From NCBI GenBank assembly GCA_029721515.1, contig CM056569.1:19438007-19502006 (forward strand): a stretch of DNA of 64,000 bases. Direction: 5' to 3'. Below the pieces are notes generated by a model that ran no database searches, was not told the DNA's origin, and worked only from the letters and a program-made list of their open reading frames with translations. Position 1 is the first letter of the stretch. The number at the start of each line of letters is the position of its first letter. Positions 1-12,490 of the stretch are shown piece by piece. The stretch is from Synanceia verrucosa (lineage: Eukaryota; Chordata; Actinopteri; Perciformes; Synanceiidae). The position numbers and the translations under genes are program-made.

Positions 1-240
1 GCAAAATGGCTGAGTAGCGCCCCCTACAAAGTTGAAAAATCCCCATAGGGAAAGTCGCCAACTTTGGCGTACCTCAACGAAAATCGGTTAAGCATACATG
101 TACGAACAAAATTGTCTCTTGGCAGGAAGCTGAAATTCCAACAGGAAGTCGGCCATTTTGAATTTTTGATTTTCAGCTGAAAACAAACTCGTCTTAGGGA
201 TTTCGTCCGATCAACTTGAAATTTGCTACAGATCATCTCC
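1..240. repeat. probable interspersed repeat fragment
   Basis: The stretch contains AGGAAGTCGGCCATTTTGAA and ATTTGCTACAGATCATCT phrases of the type seen in dispersed fish repeats. It has no credible reading frame and is cut by the window edge. The call rests on general appearance only. Confidence 0.3.
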
Positions 241-244
241 AGAG

Positions 245-660
245 CTAGCTGAGCAAAAGCAAAACCAGCACATCAACATGTGCAACTAGGGGGAGAAAAC
301 ACACTGGACCATTATTCAAACATAAAACATGCATACAGGGCGACCCCCCTCCCCCACCTCAGACAGTTTGTCCTCAGGAAGAATAAGCTGAACACAAAGC
401 TGCTGCTGGCCTTTTATCACTCCTCTGTTGAGAGCATACTGACATACTGTCTGGGCGTATGGTGCGCAGGCTCCACAGCCGAGGACAGTAAGGCGGCGCA
501 GAGGGTAGTTAACACTGCCCAAAAGATCATCGGCTGCCCTCTGCCCAGCCTGGAAAACCTCATCCTTCTGCCTCAGGAGAACCAAGGCCGTCACAGGTGA
601 CGGACAGCTTCTTCCTCTGGGCCATACGGACTGCAAACACCACCCCCTCATTTATTTATC
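245..660 (+). mobile_element. L2-like LINE fragment (end of reverse transcriptase ORF)
   Basis: An open stretch at 280-600 encodes LLLAFYHSSVESILTYCLGV and AQKIIGCPLPSLENL, the conserved C-terminal part of an L2-like fish non-LTR reverse transcriptase ORF. It is 5'-truncated and stops before the usual C-terminus. It is the part missing from the longer copy at 17.5-20.05 kb, so both probably belong to one family. Confidence 0.75.
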
Positions 661-1838
661 AATAGCTCTATATTTTTAAATCCTCTCAAAAGAGTTAGAT
701 GTTGTGACAGCTTCTAACCTGTAGGAGGTGCTATGAGACAGCAGCTCTGCACCAACACACTGGATTGGGGGGGCTCAGTTCCCACATTAATCATTTTTAA
801 ATTTTAACATTTTTTTTCAAGCATCAAATTAGGAGCTGAGTTTAAATGACCTCCTTTGACTTTGGAGCTACAGATGCTGTAATAACTGAAACAAAATGCA
901 TCACAACTTTGATGGAATACAAAGTTATGATAGCAAATGATATATTAAATCCTATAGGTACAGTCTGTGTAAATTTACAGTTAGATAATTCCAAATAGGC
1001 TATAGAATACTGTAATCTGTTAAAAAACTGTTCTCTGCCTATAATAAATACACACATGATATGTTTTCACGATGTATCCAGCTTATCAATACACAGTAAC
1101 ATGTCACAATAATAATGAAACAAAAATAATTATATTGTATGTTGTCTGCCACAGTTGCCGACTATATTTTCTAACTCTAGGGAAACGCTACAGTTCCTTC
1201 TGCTCCATCTCAGTTCTGGCAGCACTGTTCACCACTAGGACAAACTCTAGGAGAGTACCAGCAGGAGCAGGAGGACGAGGAAGAGGAGGAGGAGGACAGC
1301 CTGTGAGAGGTGGAGTACTTTAAGTGCTTGATAGATTTGTGGACTGGATGAAGAAGAGTGTGCTGAGATGAAGACAAAGGATGATGGAGACAAAGAGGGT
1401 CATGGTGGACAGAGCAGGGATGACAGGAAGAAATGATGAAATGATGACGTGGAGAAAAGTGAAAAAATGACACGAAGAAGAAATGAAAAGCATGCAGGAA
1501 AGGACAGTTTTGTTCACCAAATGTTCAGGATTGTGAAAATGGTGTAACATTGGTGTAACGACAGTCTACAGCTACCAATGCCAGTGCCTCCTGAAGAAGC
1601 CCAGTCTGCTCTGATTGGCTGGTTATTTCTCAAGCTGCTTTATTTCACAGTTAGTGGGTTGTATTTTCATCACCATTGTGATATGAACATGAACAGTAAA
1701 CACATCTCAAAACTGCCTGAAACCTGAAAATGTGAATACTTAATTTCATAGGCGTGAATACAAGACAGAGAGATGACTAATGCAAATGTCATGCTAGTGA
1801 ATAATATCATGAGCAGAGCAATAGAAATCAGCCATGAA
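661..1838. other. intron, no feature recognised
   Basis: AT-rich camk2d intron. No exon-like or transposon-like signal is recognised. A purine-rich stretch (GGACGAGGAAGAGGAGGAGG region near 1270-1310) gives a false open frame. Confidence 0.5.
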
Positions 1839-2126
1839 TAACATCCATCCATCCATCCATCCATCATCTACCTCTTATACTGTCATAGGGTCATGGGGGG
1901 GGGGGCTGGAGTCTATCCCAGCTGTCTTAGGGTGAAAGACAGGGTACACACTGGACAAGTCTCCAGTTCATCACAGGACACATAGAGACAGACAACCACT
2001 CACATTCACACCTACGGTCAATTTAAATTAGCCAATTAACCTAATCCCCATGCATGTTTTTGGATGGTGGGAGGAAGCCAGAGTACCAGAGAGAACCCAC
2101 ACAGACATGATGAGAACACGTAAACT
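1839..2126 (-). mobile_element. SINE, 5'-truncated, with target duplication
   Basis: In plus orientation it opens with an ATCC/CCAT simple repeat and runs through the same body as the full copies at 3984-4337 and 50378-50732. It lacks their tRNA-like head. It is flanked by an 11-bp direct repeat, TCAGCCATGAA, at 1828-1838 and 2127-2137, so this is a 5'-truncated retrotransposition event. Confidence 0.8.
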
Positions 2127-2202
2127 TCAGCCATGAAGAACAATGGAGACCATTAGAAAGGACAGTGACATAACATTTAATGTCATGCTGGCATGTTGGC
2201 AT

Positions 2203-2310
2203 CTATCTGTCTATCTATCTATCTATCTATCTATCATCCATCCAACCATCCATTTATCATCCATCATCTATTATCATCCATTCATCATCTATCTGTCATC
2301 CATCCATCTG
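2203..2310. repeat. ATCT/ATCC microsatellite
   Basis: Tandem CTAT/ATCT units pass into CATC/ATCC units. The two overlapping open frames here (poly Ser-Ile-Tyr-Leu) are low-complexity artefacts. Confidence 0.85.
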
Positions 2311-2399
2311 ACAGTACAATCACTGGTATTTGTGAGCTCATATTACTTGGTCATTTAGACAGTCATAGTCAAGTAAGGAATATAATAATTCTGAGCAAA

Positions 2400-3657
2400 A
2401 TATAGATCATTACTGTAGTTACATCTTGGAAGATTTTAAGAAACACTGTATAAAGTGGTGAAGGCACAACAGGAACATTACTTTGCTTCAACATTCATTA
2501 GCTGCTCATTTATGATGGACATGTTGACACAAAGGGACAGTTAACAGAAACCACAAACAATCTTCTAAATATCATCTCATCTCTCACATGTATTAAACAG
2601 ATCTATAACTAGACAGTATGCACAAAATGAGGACTAAATGTGCTACTATTGGTGCTTTGGATGGTTAAAAATATACTATTTCATTGGTCAACAGCGTTAA
2701 TATTACAAAGAAAATCTTTATTTATATCTTATTTTATTATTTCTTCACCTTGTGAGGTGCTATCTGTTCATTTTGTATGTTTTTTGGACAGAGTAAGTAC
2801 ATAGGGATTTACTCATTTTTTTTTTTTTTTTTTAATTATCATTATTATACATTTAGAGAAAGCTCCTGAAATGAGCTTAAAGTAGAAAATGCTGTCAGAT
2901 CATTTCTGTGTATTTTTATTTTTACTTTATGTATTTCCATCTAGCAGCAAGCTAATAAAGATCAGCCTCATTCCTCAGCTGACTGTCATTGTCTGTCCAC
3001 CATCAAACCATGGCTGCTGCTCTCAAATGACAACTTTTTTAACATTTCCTCAGTGGACATTTCACTTGCACTTTATTTTAATATGTGGAGAAACTTCACT
3101 AGTTTTCAAGAAAATGTTTTTGTTTGTTTTTTTAAATATTTTTTCATCCCAGATTTGGTTTGTGGGATTTCATTTCTTTAATTCTTTAAATGAGAATTCT
3201 CACCAATGAAGATGATTCTGATAAAAATGAGCATAATTTAACATCTAACCTCAGCAACAAAACTTTTAGCAATAGCTAAGAACCATCATGGTACAGTACA
3301 AATAAACAGCTTCAGCCCTCATCACATCCATTCCTTGTGAGCTGGTAGTGTTCAAATTACCAAACAGAGAGGGGTTAACAGAGGCTCAGGACTAATATTC
3401 ACCCCTAGTAGGTCAGACCTGCCAGCTAAATGGTACTGAGCCAGCACATGCAAAATGAAGCAACATGACCATGAGCAATGAAACAGAGAGAGACAATAAA
3501 TAATCCAACATGGAACAAATTCGTGCAGTAGATAAAAGTGGTGACAGGTTTGCTGTCCAAGCTCCCAGAGAGGGAAAAGAGAGGAGAGGGGACGTTAAAC
3601 TGGGAGGAAAACACTGGTGAAAGAGTGGCTGTGTTGGGTTAGTGTGAGCCTCCCTAC
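2400..3657. other. intron, nothing recognised apart from a poly-T run
   Basis: AT-rich intron downstream (in transcript sense) of the exon at 3658-3706. It has a poly-T run at about 2817-2834 and no association-domain exon. Confidence 0.5.
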
Positions 3658-3706
3658 CTCTCACATCCTCGTCCTCGATGGTAGTGTTGGCACTCTCACT
3701 GGACTC
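3658..3706 (-). CDS. camk2d: camk2d linker exon ESSESANTTIEDEDVR
   Basis: This is a 49-nt exon of 16 codons plus one base, ESSESANTTIEDEDVR, matching the constitutive ESTESSNTTIEDEDVKA segment just before the association hub. The acceptor is TTTCCCAG and the donor AGAG|GTAGGG. The last base should join the next exon (expected to begin ARKQEII), which is not present in positions 1-3657 and so lies outside the window. Confidence 0.94.
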
Positions 3707-3983
3707 CTGGGAAACAATAAAAAATGGACACATGAGGGGGGGAAAGGGTCAGACATGAAAGCACAAATAAGAGGATGTTTTGACACGAACAGTCCTTTTT
3801 TAGATCGGAGGAACTGAGTGAGTGCTGTTCCACATGCTAGAATAAGTTTCTTTTTCAACACATATTATGCTGTGAATTCAGCAGGCTATAATAAACCATT
3901 TTGATGACTTTTTTGAGGTTTCAGGATGTGACATTTTTGGACTCATGAGTTTTTGTCATGCTATAGTATGGCTTAATTTAATA

Positions 3984-4337
3984 CTCCATCCATCCATTAT
4001 CTACCTCTTATCCTCTCATAGGGTCAGGGGGGCTGGAGCCTATCCCAGCTGTCTTAGGGTGAAAGGCAGGGTACACCCTGGACAAGTCTCCAGTTCATCA
4101 CAGGACACATAGAGACACACAACCACTCACATTCACACCTACGGTCAATTTAAATTAGCCAATTAACCTAATCCCCATGCATGTTTTTGGATGGTGGGAG
4201 GAAGCCGGAGTACCAGAGAGAACCCACACAGACATGAGGAGAACATGCAAACTCCACACAGAAAGGGCCTGGGAATCAAACCCAGTACCTTCTTGCTGTG
4301 AGGCGACAGTGCTAACCACTACACCAGTGTGCTGCCC
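3984..4337 (-). mobile_element. SINE, full length, with target duplication
   Basis: Read on the minus strand it begins GGGCAGCACACTGGTGTAGTG (tRNA-like A box) and has a GGGTTTGATTCC B-box-like motif. It ends in an ATGG-type tail. It is flanked by the 9-bp duplication AATTTAATA at 3975-3983 and 4338-4346. It is homologous to 50378-50732 and 1839-2126. A tRNA-derived head with a LINE-like tail is inferred. Confidence 0.85.
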
Positions 4338-4448
4338 AATTTAATATTCATTTCACCATAATAAATGTTTTCATTCACCATATTATATGATAAAAATCCT
4401 AATATTAATAATATAATATTATTTTCTTTTTCAGCAAAACTTTATTAA

Positions 4449-4903
4449 CTCATTGAGTGTCACTGACATATTTTGACGTCATTTAAAATCCGACGCTTGA
4501 GTGCCATTGAAGTAAAAGTATGTCAGTCTTTTTTGGCAGTGGGTTGCCGATCACGGTCTCACAATTGTGAGTAATTTTGGGACTTCTGGGATTTGTAGTC
4601 GGGACAGAGATGGTATACGCCACAGAGACCAAAACAGGAAGTGGAGAAGATTAGAGAGCAAAACAAAACAAAAAGCGTTTGATAAAACAAGAATGGAACA
4701 AGGTAAAAAGAAACATTTTTTTCATGATGAAATAGAGAGTCTCTTCTTTCATTTGAGCTATTCACTGTTTTCAGAGACATAGTACAAAATATTCTGTGGG
4801 TCTAGAAATATGACTCAAAATGGGCAAAAATGATGGACCAAGACACTTTCTGTTAAAAAAAACAACAAAAAAACCAAAAAAAAAACGGCTGGCACTCAAA
4901 GAG
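4449..4903. mobile_element. piggyBac-like MITE, copy 1 (TTAA target)
   Basis: It begins CTCATTGAGTGTCACTGAC and ends GGCTGGCACTCAAAGAG, with short inverted ends. Both sides have TTAA (4445-4448 and 4904-4907), the target duplicated by piggyBac elements. There is no transposase. A second copy lies at 11655-12131 and a fragment at about 45589-45715. Confidence 0.75.
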
Positions 4904-5110
4904 TTAATATCGATGACTTTTTGACATTTTATGACGTGACATTTATTTATTTTTTTCAACATACTATGCTCTGACATTTTAATGAGATTTATTTTTCGAC
5001 ATGCTACAATATGGCTTTTTTCAAACATATTATGTTGTGAATTCATCCAACAGAGTATAATAAGGTCATCTAATGACTCCATGTAATATTTCACGTGAAC
5101 ATTTTTTTCA

Positions 5111-5857
5111 TCCCTTTAAAATGAAATGAGATGACACATTACATGTACAATGATCCCATCATTGCTTGTTGCTGAACACACAAACACCACAAAGGCAGAA
5201 CATTAAAACCCATCTAATTCAACTCTATTCATGTACAGTATGATACTACACAACACGTACTGTACACATGAACACAGACTGTATGCTACACTATGAGCTC
5301 CACCATCATTTCACTGCACAAAGCTAAAGATACAAGCATGTATGTGTTCCCATACAGTAATCACATGGACCATTCATGATGATGTAGATCCATGCATCTG
5401 CACAGATGTGCTCCATGGACTCCAGGCTATTCTGTTCATGTTGAGGCTTTGAACAGCTTTAGGATCCATGGTGCTACATGGTCTTTATGTTGTTCCAACC
5501 ACATGCTAAATCCTTTTGTCACGCAACCATAAAACCCATTTAAATGGTTTTACAATGACACTGACAGCATGCTTTTAAAACACTGGCATGTAAGATGACA
5601 CAAACTTTGTTTCATGTTCGGCTCTTACATGCTAAATATCTGGAACAGTAAGTAACACACAACTGCACACTTAGATGCTGAACGTTAACAAACTGCATGC
5701 AACAGTAGATAATAGCATGCAATATTTCACAGAGATGCCCTCCTTTTAAATGTCAATAACATCCAAAGGCACAAAGAAGCAACATTTAAGCTTCACTTTA
5801 ACTGGCGCACACAGCAACGATCTACAGCTTCAGAGCAGCATCTGATCAGCTGTATAC
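5111..5857. other. intron, nothing recognised
   Basis: Camk2d intron between the linker exons at 5858 and 3706. No exon, RNA gene or clear transposon is seen. Confidence 0.45.
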
Positions 5858-5902
5858 CTTGTTGCCATCAGCAGGGTTGTGGATAACAGTGGTTTGAGGC
5901 TC
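5858..5902 (-). CDS. camk2d: camk2d linker cassette EPQTTVIHNPADGNK
   Basis: This is a 45-nt exon encoding EPQTTVIHNPADGNK, phase 0 on both sides, with acceptor CAAATCAG and donor AAG|GTATAC. It corresponds to the EPQTTVIHNP cassette shared by the delta, beta and gamma linkers and would directly follow the INNKAN cassette in delta-A-like mRNAs. It can be skipped without a frame change. Confidence 0.95.
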
Positions 5903-6512
5903 CTGATTTGAAAGGACCGACAGTAGGAAGAGAGGTTGTTGCACAACGAAAGTGAGTTAGGAGAACGTTTGACAAGAAAGTAAAAGAAAAGGCAAAAAAA
6001 TAAGAGAAGGAAGTAAATTTACATCATGACTATTTAGGGGAAAGCTAGTCAGCACTGAAAACAGGATCACTACGGAATAAAGCAGCACAACTACAGACAC
6101 ATGGGATGTTATGGCACTGCGACAAGTCCCTCAAGTCTTTCTCCACAATTCACAGATTACCCATTAACAGACTTCTGTGGCTTTCCTGGCAGCTAAAATA
6201 ACAGCTAAACTAAAGCTAAATATCCAAGAAAAGGAGTGTATGATCTCGTGAAGGCAGGCATTTGACCAGTTAAACAGGGCTTAACAGAAAATTCAAACAT
6301 AAATCCAAATTAGTCTGAAGACATGTCAGAAATAATCAGCACCAGAGCGGAGAGAGAGGTAACAGGTGTCACTTGTCAGGATGGATTTCCCACTCATGTG
6401 TCAGCCAGATGCCAGGAAATAATCATGGCATAGTATGTTGCTGCAAACCAGGGCTACCTTAATGTTTCTGTGTTTGGTCAGGGCAAGCGATGTAGTTTAA
6501 AGAGCAAAAATA

Positions 6513-6854
6513 CACTGACCAAAACTTCCAACGCAACACTCCCATGATTGAGAACTTTTGGGAACACAAAGCCAAACAACGAATTTGATTTATAACACAC
6601 AAAATATCACATGAATCTCAAAGGATTTACAGTAGGCAACCACTTGCGTGAGGCCGGGTTGCACAGCCGACGTCCTGGCCGTGGTCTGCTGTTGACTCCA
6701 GCACGTCGCCATGTCCATCTGCAATGGGCAAGAGTGCTATTACACTGCATTTGAATTAAAACTTCATAACTGATACGTGTTGTTAGCACATCACGTGAAT
6801 TCGGTACAATATGCATAAACCATGGGGGTGTTGCGTTGGAAGTTTTGGTCAGCG
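6513..6854. mobile_element. Tc1/mariner-type MITE, 342 bp
   Basis: Inverted ends of about 30 bp: the left end starts CACTGACCAAAACTTCCAAC and the right end is its complement with two changes. TA lies on each side (6511-6512 and 6855-6856). The minus-strand open frame inside has no recognisable domain, so it is treated as a non-autonomous element. Confidence 0.75.
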
Positions 6855-6919
6855 TAGCTGGGTCCAGCAAGCATTGCTTACAAATGTCTCTGTGGTCTGA
6901 TCCCTACAAATACAGTGCT

Positions 6920-7020
6920 TTACGCCCTGTGTAAGGTGTTTTCTTAGTGATTACCAAAACATTTTTATTGTTTCTGTAATGGTTAATCCACCAGTATGTG
7001 CAAGCTCTTTCAATATTTTT
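6920..7020 (+). repeat. interspersed repeat, shared with 9545-9660 and 51080-51230
   Basis: It shares TTTCTGTAATGGTTAATC and TGTGCAAGCTCTTTC-like phrases with a copy at 9600-9650 in the same orientation and one near 51110-51165 in the opposite orientation. No coding content; family unknown. Confidence 0.55.
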
Positions 7021-8084
7021 TTAGTGGTTGTTTGTTATTCTGGATTCATTTCTGACTTCTCAGAGAATTCCAGTATTGTGGATCAAATTTGGGAATATAA
7101 AAAAAAAATCCTGTTCAAAATGGTCTTGTGAAAAGAACCAAAGAGCAAAACCATTTGCTTTAAAGTGCTATATGAATGAATACTTAATAATTAACTACTA
7201 CAAAAACCTTTGATCCAGGTCATGTTACACTGTATCACTGAGTCCCATCTGACATGAGGACCATGATTGACTTTGACTACAGTCCCTGAAGGACAAGGCT
7301 GGGCTGTCTACAGGTCACGTCTCTGTCTTCATGATGCTCATGTTTTCTGACACAAGCACATGGTCCCTAGTCCACCTCAGGAAAATCCTGCTGTTGCCTT
7401 TTGTTACGCATGGTTAAAATGTAAATATCTTTCTATAGACAAGTGAAGAGGAAGGATGTTTTTCACCCAGCACTGTATATGCAGTGTCAGGAGCAGCACT
7501 TCCAAGGCTTGTATTTTGAATTATATGAATATTGAATAATTAATGTCAAAAAACAGATATGTTATAAGATTCAAAAGTCAACAGGTTCAAATCTAAAAAC
7601 TCAAAGGAATAGTTCAACATTGTCTACATATGTTTGTACGCCCTGGAGCTGGAGTCAGAATGTGTTGAGTCTAACTTAGCCTAGCTTAGCTTAGCCTGGT
7701 TCTGGCCTCAGTTATAGAATATATCAACACTTCTAAAGTTGTACCGTTTGTTTAATCTGTAAAGAAACTAAAATGTAAAAATGACAACTTGTGATTTCAT
7801 AGGGAGTGTTGATAGTGAAGAAATAATAGTAGTAGTAATAATAATAAATAACAATACTAAGTGAAATCTATCTAGCGCTTTTCTAAAAACTCAGACACTT
7901 ATGAGAATAACAAGCTAAAACAGCTATAAAAACATAAGAACCATAAACACTGAGTATGTATTAATTATATATTATATAGCTATTATACATAGTTTATTTT
8001 TTATCGTATTATATTGTTATATACTGTATATGTTATATATTATAACCTTTCACATTGTATATTATAAATACATAGTATTGTGCT
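7021..8084. other. AT-rich intron with short repeat debris
   Basis: Contains an AAGGAATAGTTCAACATTG phrase at about 7601, resembling the start of a repeat also seen near 60365, and a CTTAGCCTAGCTTAGCTTAGCC run near 7674-7700. Nothing else is supportable. Confidence 0.4.
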
Positions 8085-8312
8085 GCTCAATAATGGGTAA
8101 CAAACAAATGTGCAATAATTTCATTTCAGCAAATGTGCAATAACTTTTCTGTAGCAATAACTGTACCTTACTACTGTAAATAGAACCTAATTTCTTACAA
8201 AACTTTATTTATGTATTTACCATTTTATTTTTTAAGCTTTACTATTTTTTATATTTGACTACACACTGTCATATAATGACATTAAAGGCTTTTGATTTGA
8301 TTTGTATTGAAA
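8085..8312 (+). mobile_element. LINE 3'-end fragment
   Basis: A 3'-UTR-like stretch with repeated TGTGCAATAA phrases. It ends ATAATGACATTAAAGGCTTT followed by a short TTTGATTTGAT repeat tail, as in 5'-truncated fish L2/Rex-type LINE insertions. No coding part remains. Confidence 0.5.
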
Positions 8313-9149
8313 ACAATTTAAAAAATACTTCCAGCTGTTTCCAAGCTCTCTCTCTGAAACCATAAATTATTAATTAAAGTCAATTAAATTAAAATTTCAC
8401 ATGTCTATTTGTGAGATTAAACAAAACAAGATCCATCATCATCTTTGATACCAATCTATTCACAGCGCTCAAAATGATGAACTATCATGTTAAGAAGGGA
8501 GGTTCTTTGGTGCAATTCAGTTAAAAACATCCCATGATCAAGCTTAAAAGTCTTTCCAGTGAACGGAAGAATGAGATTATAGTCTTTAGAAAGCTGATAA
8601 ACTATTACATTTTGTTTTCTGGATCAAATTCTGATGAAACAAGTGGGGTGCAGTGTTTTTTTGTTCCCATTAGCAGTGATTCATGCCTCTGCTGTGCTCA
8701 TGGCTATTGTGGTTTTCAGACCTATTAGGGATACCAAAGATATATGACAGAAATCTATAATACTTCTCATTTATCCAGGAAATTCCGCATTAAAGAATAT
8801 TGAGGTTAGATACAAATATTTGAAACTCAACACAATAGCCAAGTGCTGTCTCAAGTTTGGTTGAAAACACCACCACAGTTGACATGCAATGGCTCCAGGG
8901 TTGCCATTACAGCCAGCATCAACAACACAGGAAATGTAGCCCATATGCAGCAATGCAATGAAGCAATCCAGAAGTGCGTGTGGACAGCTTATGTTACACA
9001 ACCACTAAAGACATTAGCACAGATCACAACAGAGTGAGAGCGACAGAGCTGTGTAATCAGGACAGATCCACTGAAAGTATGGACGGATTACTGGACAGAG
9101 ACGGACAGCCATGCAGACATGCAGGCAGCAAGGCAGGGAGACAGAGTAC

Positions 9150-9209
9150 CAGAGAAGGAGTGGGGACAGGCTCTTTGGGACTGGTGACCACATTGGCCTT
9201 GTTGTTGAT
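9150..9209 (-). CDS. camk2d: camk2d linker cassette [13 protein letters not shown]
   Basis: This is a 60-nt exon encoding [20 protein letters not shown], phase 0 on both sides. Mammalian delta has a nearly identical alternative exon ([20 protein letters not shown]), used in the neuronal/muscle delta-A type of transcript. This is the strongest evidence that the gene is delta. The acceptor is CACTCCAG and the donor CTG|GTACTC. Being symmetric, it can be skipped without a frame change. Confidence 0.95.
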
Positions 9210-9463
9210 CTGGAGTGACAGAGTTGGACAGACAGGTAGACACACAGGACAGAGCAGAAGTAATAAGACTTAGTGCTCGAACAGTCATTCTTCAAGCTGC
9301 TGCTGTGAAGGGAAAAGTGAAATGTTGCCACTTTGCGTCCATTAAGACCCCAACAGTATCAACACACCCAAGCTGTATAAAGAGAAGAGTTATTAACCAG
9401 TCTGCATATAGAGCAAGATGAAGAGGGAAAGACAGTCTGGAATAAAAAAATATATATCTATAA

Positions 9464-11150
9464 GGCTGCACCATATAGCTAATGTATAATCGTCACGATA
9501 TCAACATCTGTGATATACAGAGTTTAACAACTGTATTATTCCTCCACCCAGTGTAAGGTAAATATCACTGCTGTGCAACATACTGATTACCAAAATATAT
9601 CAATGTTTCTGTAATGGTTAATCAAACAGTTTGTGCAAGCTCTTTAATCACAATGATATCTAAAAGCAGAAAATCCCAGTGCTCTGGCTCAAATTTGGGT
9701 TGAAAGCTCCTTGAGTCTAATCTAATCTAATCTAATCTAAAGCTCTTTGTGATGCTGGATGCTCTTTGCTACTCTGATACATTTATTAAACTCAGTAGAT
9801 ATTGCAAAAGACAGTTTGAACTGTGATAAATAGTATTCAACGTGTCAGTCATTGATGCTCTGCATGTCAATGTATATACTGGCCAATCAGATGGAGCGCT
9901 ACTGCTCTCGATGGCTAAAAAGAACAAACCCATCTCTTATTTTGAAATATTTTAGATACAAGAGAGATGACATGTTGTCATACCCTACTAATCTCCATAC
10001 TGTAGAGGATGGGAAAAATGGCCTCTCAATAGAAAAAAAGGAAATAAATAGTGACACCCCTTTTTTTTAAATATATATGCAGCTACGTGGTAGAGTCTCA
10101 CATCACATAATTGATGGGTAACATGGAAATCATTTTGATGTGACACTGGTTGCAGTGGGGAACCACTGACTCAAGTCGTGTTTCACGTCGGAACAAAGTA
10201 AACACAGCGCTTGAACTGATCACACACTGATAGCATGTGCTTTTTCTTCACTGCTCCACAGGTATGTGAAATATTGCATAACGGGGCTGAAATTGGGTCA
10301 GAGTTTAGATTTGGAGTAAGTGTATCACCGACTATAACTACGAGTGAAATGAGTATTAAAATCGGAAGTTACACCATAGTTTGTCTTCAGGTGTGTTCGG
10401 GTAAGCTAGCGCGCCATTGCTTAATGTGTGTGTCCGTTGCTGCCGCTGAGAACCACTTCAGATTCTCTTTGTTTGGGAAGTAAGATAGGAAATCTCCAGA
10501 GTGTTTCTGTTACTTGTTCATTTGAAATGCAGTCACTGGACACATAAAAGCAGATTATATCACTTTGTCAGTGTGCATTACGTTGCTACAATGTTAAGCT
10601 AAATGGTAAAGTGAAACAAGCAGAAATAGAGCACAAGAATGTGTATTTTAAAGGGCTTGTGTGTTTATACCTTTGATTCTGGAAAATGTTTTACAACCTT
10701 AATGTGTATGTTAACATTGTATTTGAAGAATACTGTTAAGTATTTGTGATTTTGTTTAAAAAAAAGAAAAAGTAAACACAGCGCTTGAACTGATTACGTA
10801 CTGACAGCGTGTGCATTTTTTTCTTCTCTGCTCCACAGCTATCCTGGTGTAGCACCATCATTACTGGCCCAGACACCCCTAGGTTTAAGTCCGATAATAA
10901 TAGCAACCTGCAACCACAAAGATCTATAGGAAGAGTACCAAAAAAGCTAATCTGCTGACGTTCAGTCAAGTAGCATGAAAACAGTGCAGCAGACATCCAT
11001 TGATCCGAGTTTATCTGGGGGAACTCCTGATGAGGAAACATCAAAGCTCCACTAAGAAACAATGCTTTTCTTTATTTTTCCAGTTCCTGCATAAACTGCT
11101 GTTTCTTTAGTCAACAACATTATCTCATGTTTTCCTGATATCGTGCAGCC
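9464..11150. mobile_element. hAT-like non-autonomous element, GGCTGCAC family, copy 1
   Basis: It opens GGCTGCACCATATAG and closes GATATCGTGCAGCC, inverted ends shared with the element at 22762-24092. An internal stretch of about 190 bp at 10905-11095 is the reverse complement of 22895-23095. Two copies of an AAGTAAACACAGCGCTTGAA-led segment lie inside at 10196 and 10772. No transposase frame. Assignment to hAT is inferred from the end sequence. Confidence 0.6.
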
Positions 11151-11654
11151 CAAGAATGATACATAAGCTAAAACTCTTTACTAATTGTTATATGAGCGGC
11201 GTGCACCATGGTCAAATCTAATGGTATTCCCTTTTCTGGTGTCTGACAGTATTCTTCAACATGCTGTCTATCTTTGCAAATGAAATCACATAATTTGATT
11301 GAATGGGTTTCAGTGAACATAATGAAGAGTTTCTCCACTTTAAAGGGTGTACAGAGTTATCAAAGTCATGTACATTCAGACCAGGACAGCACATCGTAAA
11401 ACCTTGGCAATGACTGAATCGTGCACACAGGAATCTGAATAATTAGATTACTCTTTATGAAATGACTCAGTGTCTTCAAAACCATGTGCCAGACTGCTGC
11501 CAATAGATACCAGTCTAGAGCTATAGCACTACTTGACACATACTGTATGACCACTTTATTTTATCTCAAACTCTCACTTACAATAAGGAATGAACAAATA
11601 AAACTACAATGTCTTGAAGATGTACTGGGGACACACATCAAAGCCACACTTTGA

Positions 11655-12131
11655 ACTCTTCGAGTGCCACTGACGTTATATGACGTCATTCAAAATCCAG
11701 CGCTTGAATGCCATTGACGTAATACTACGTCAAATTGTTTTTTTTTTTGCAGCTGGTCGTTGATCGCGGTCTCCCACAGCCTGTGAGTAATGTTGGGTCT
11801 TCTGGGGATTTGTAGTTGGGACATAAAGAGTTAACATGTGCCACAGCGATCAAAGCAGGAAGTGGAGACGGTCAAGATTTGAGAGCAAACAGATGCTGTA
11901 CAAAAAGTGGTGATTTTGGTGAAAGTGGCCTCTACTCTCCTCCACACAAAACAACAGAACAAGGTAAAAACAAACTTTTTGTCATGATGAGCTTCTTTCA
12001 TTTGAGCTTCTCTGTGTTCTCAGAGACATGATACAAAATATTCTGTGGGTCTAGAAATATGACTGAACAATGGGCAAAAACGCTGGAACAAGACACTTTC
12101 TGTCTTTAAAAAACAGCTGGCACTCAATGAG
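11655..12131. mobile_element. piggyBac-like MITE, copy 2
   Basis: Same family as 4449-4903. The two share GACGTCATTCAAAATCCAGC-like, GGGACTTCTGGGATTTGTAG-like and ATTCTGTGGGTCTAGAAATA phrases. The right end is CACTCAATGAG followed by TTAA (12132-12135). The left flank has decayed to TTGA. Confidence 0.7.
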
Positions 12132-12490
12132 TTAATGAGGGTTGATTTTCCAGTTTGTACAGATTACTTATAGTACCAGATTAATGTTTACTTGTTGTTT
12201 ACTTGTCAAGCATCAACACACCAAGTCAAATTCCTTGTATGTGCACACTGAATGAAACTTGAATAAACTTGTTTCTGATTCAATCAGGGGTGTAGATACA
12301 CACATCACCTTGATGCTGCAGCAGAACTTTTTGAAAAGGGAATTAACTTTAGCATTTAGTGCCAACATCAAAGGGAGAGACTCGATCCTAAATACTACTC
12401 ATTATGTGGAAAGAACAGCCCAGTGTCACATTGTTTAACAGCAGGTATACTGGAAGTGATTCTACACTTCTCTCCATAGTGTATGTTCAG

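Larger units (their letters stand above)
3850..5110. repeat. diverged CATACTATGCTGTGACATTTT-type repeat, split by later insertions
   Basis: Phrases such as TTCAACACATATTATGCTGTG (3856-), CATGCTATAGTATGGC (3958-), CAACATACTATGCTCTGACA (4957-) and ACATGCTACAATATGGC (4999-) recur with drift. The block is interrupted by the SINE at 3984-4337 and the TTAA-flanked MITE at 4449-4903, so it predates both. Similar wording recurs near 56370-56830. Confidence 0.5.

Noticed and set aside
1230..1320. Arg/Gly-rich peptide
   Set aside because: Low-complexity purine tract in an intron with no splice or start context.
2143..2405. Ser/Ile/His-rich small proteins
   Set aside because: Translations of the ATCT/ATCC microsatellite.
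1..3657. Search for camk2d association-domain exon (KQEIIKVTEQL and following)
   Set aside because: No such peptide found in any minus-strand frame here, so the next exon must lie outside the window.
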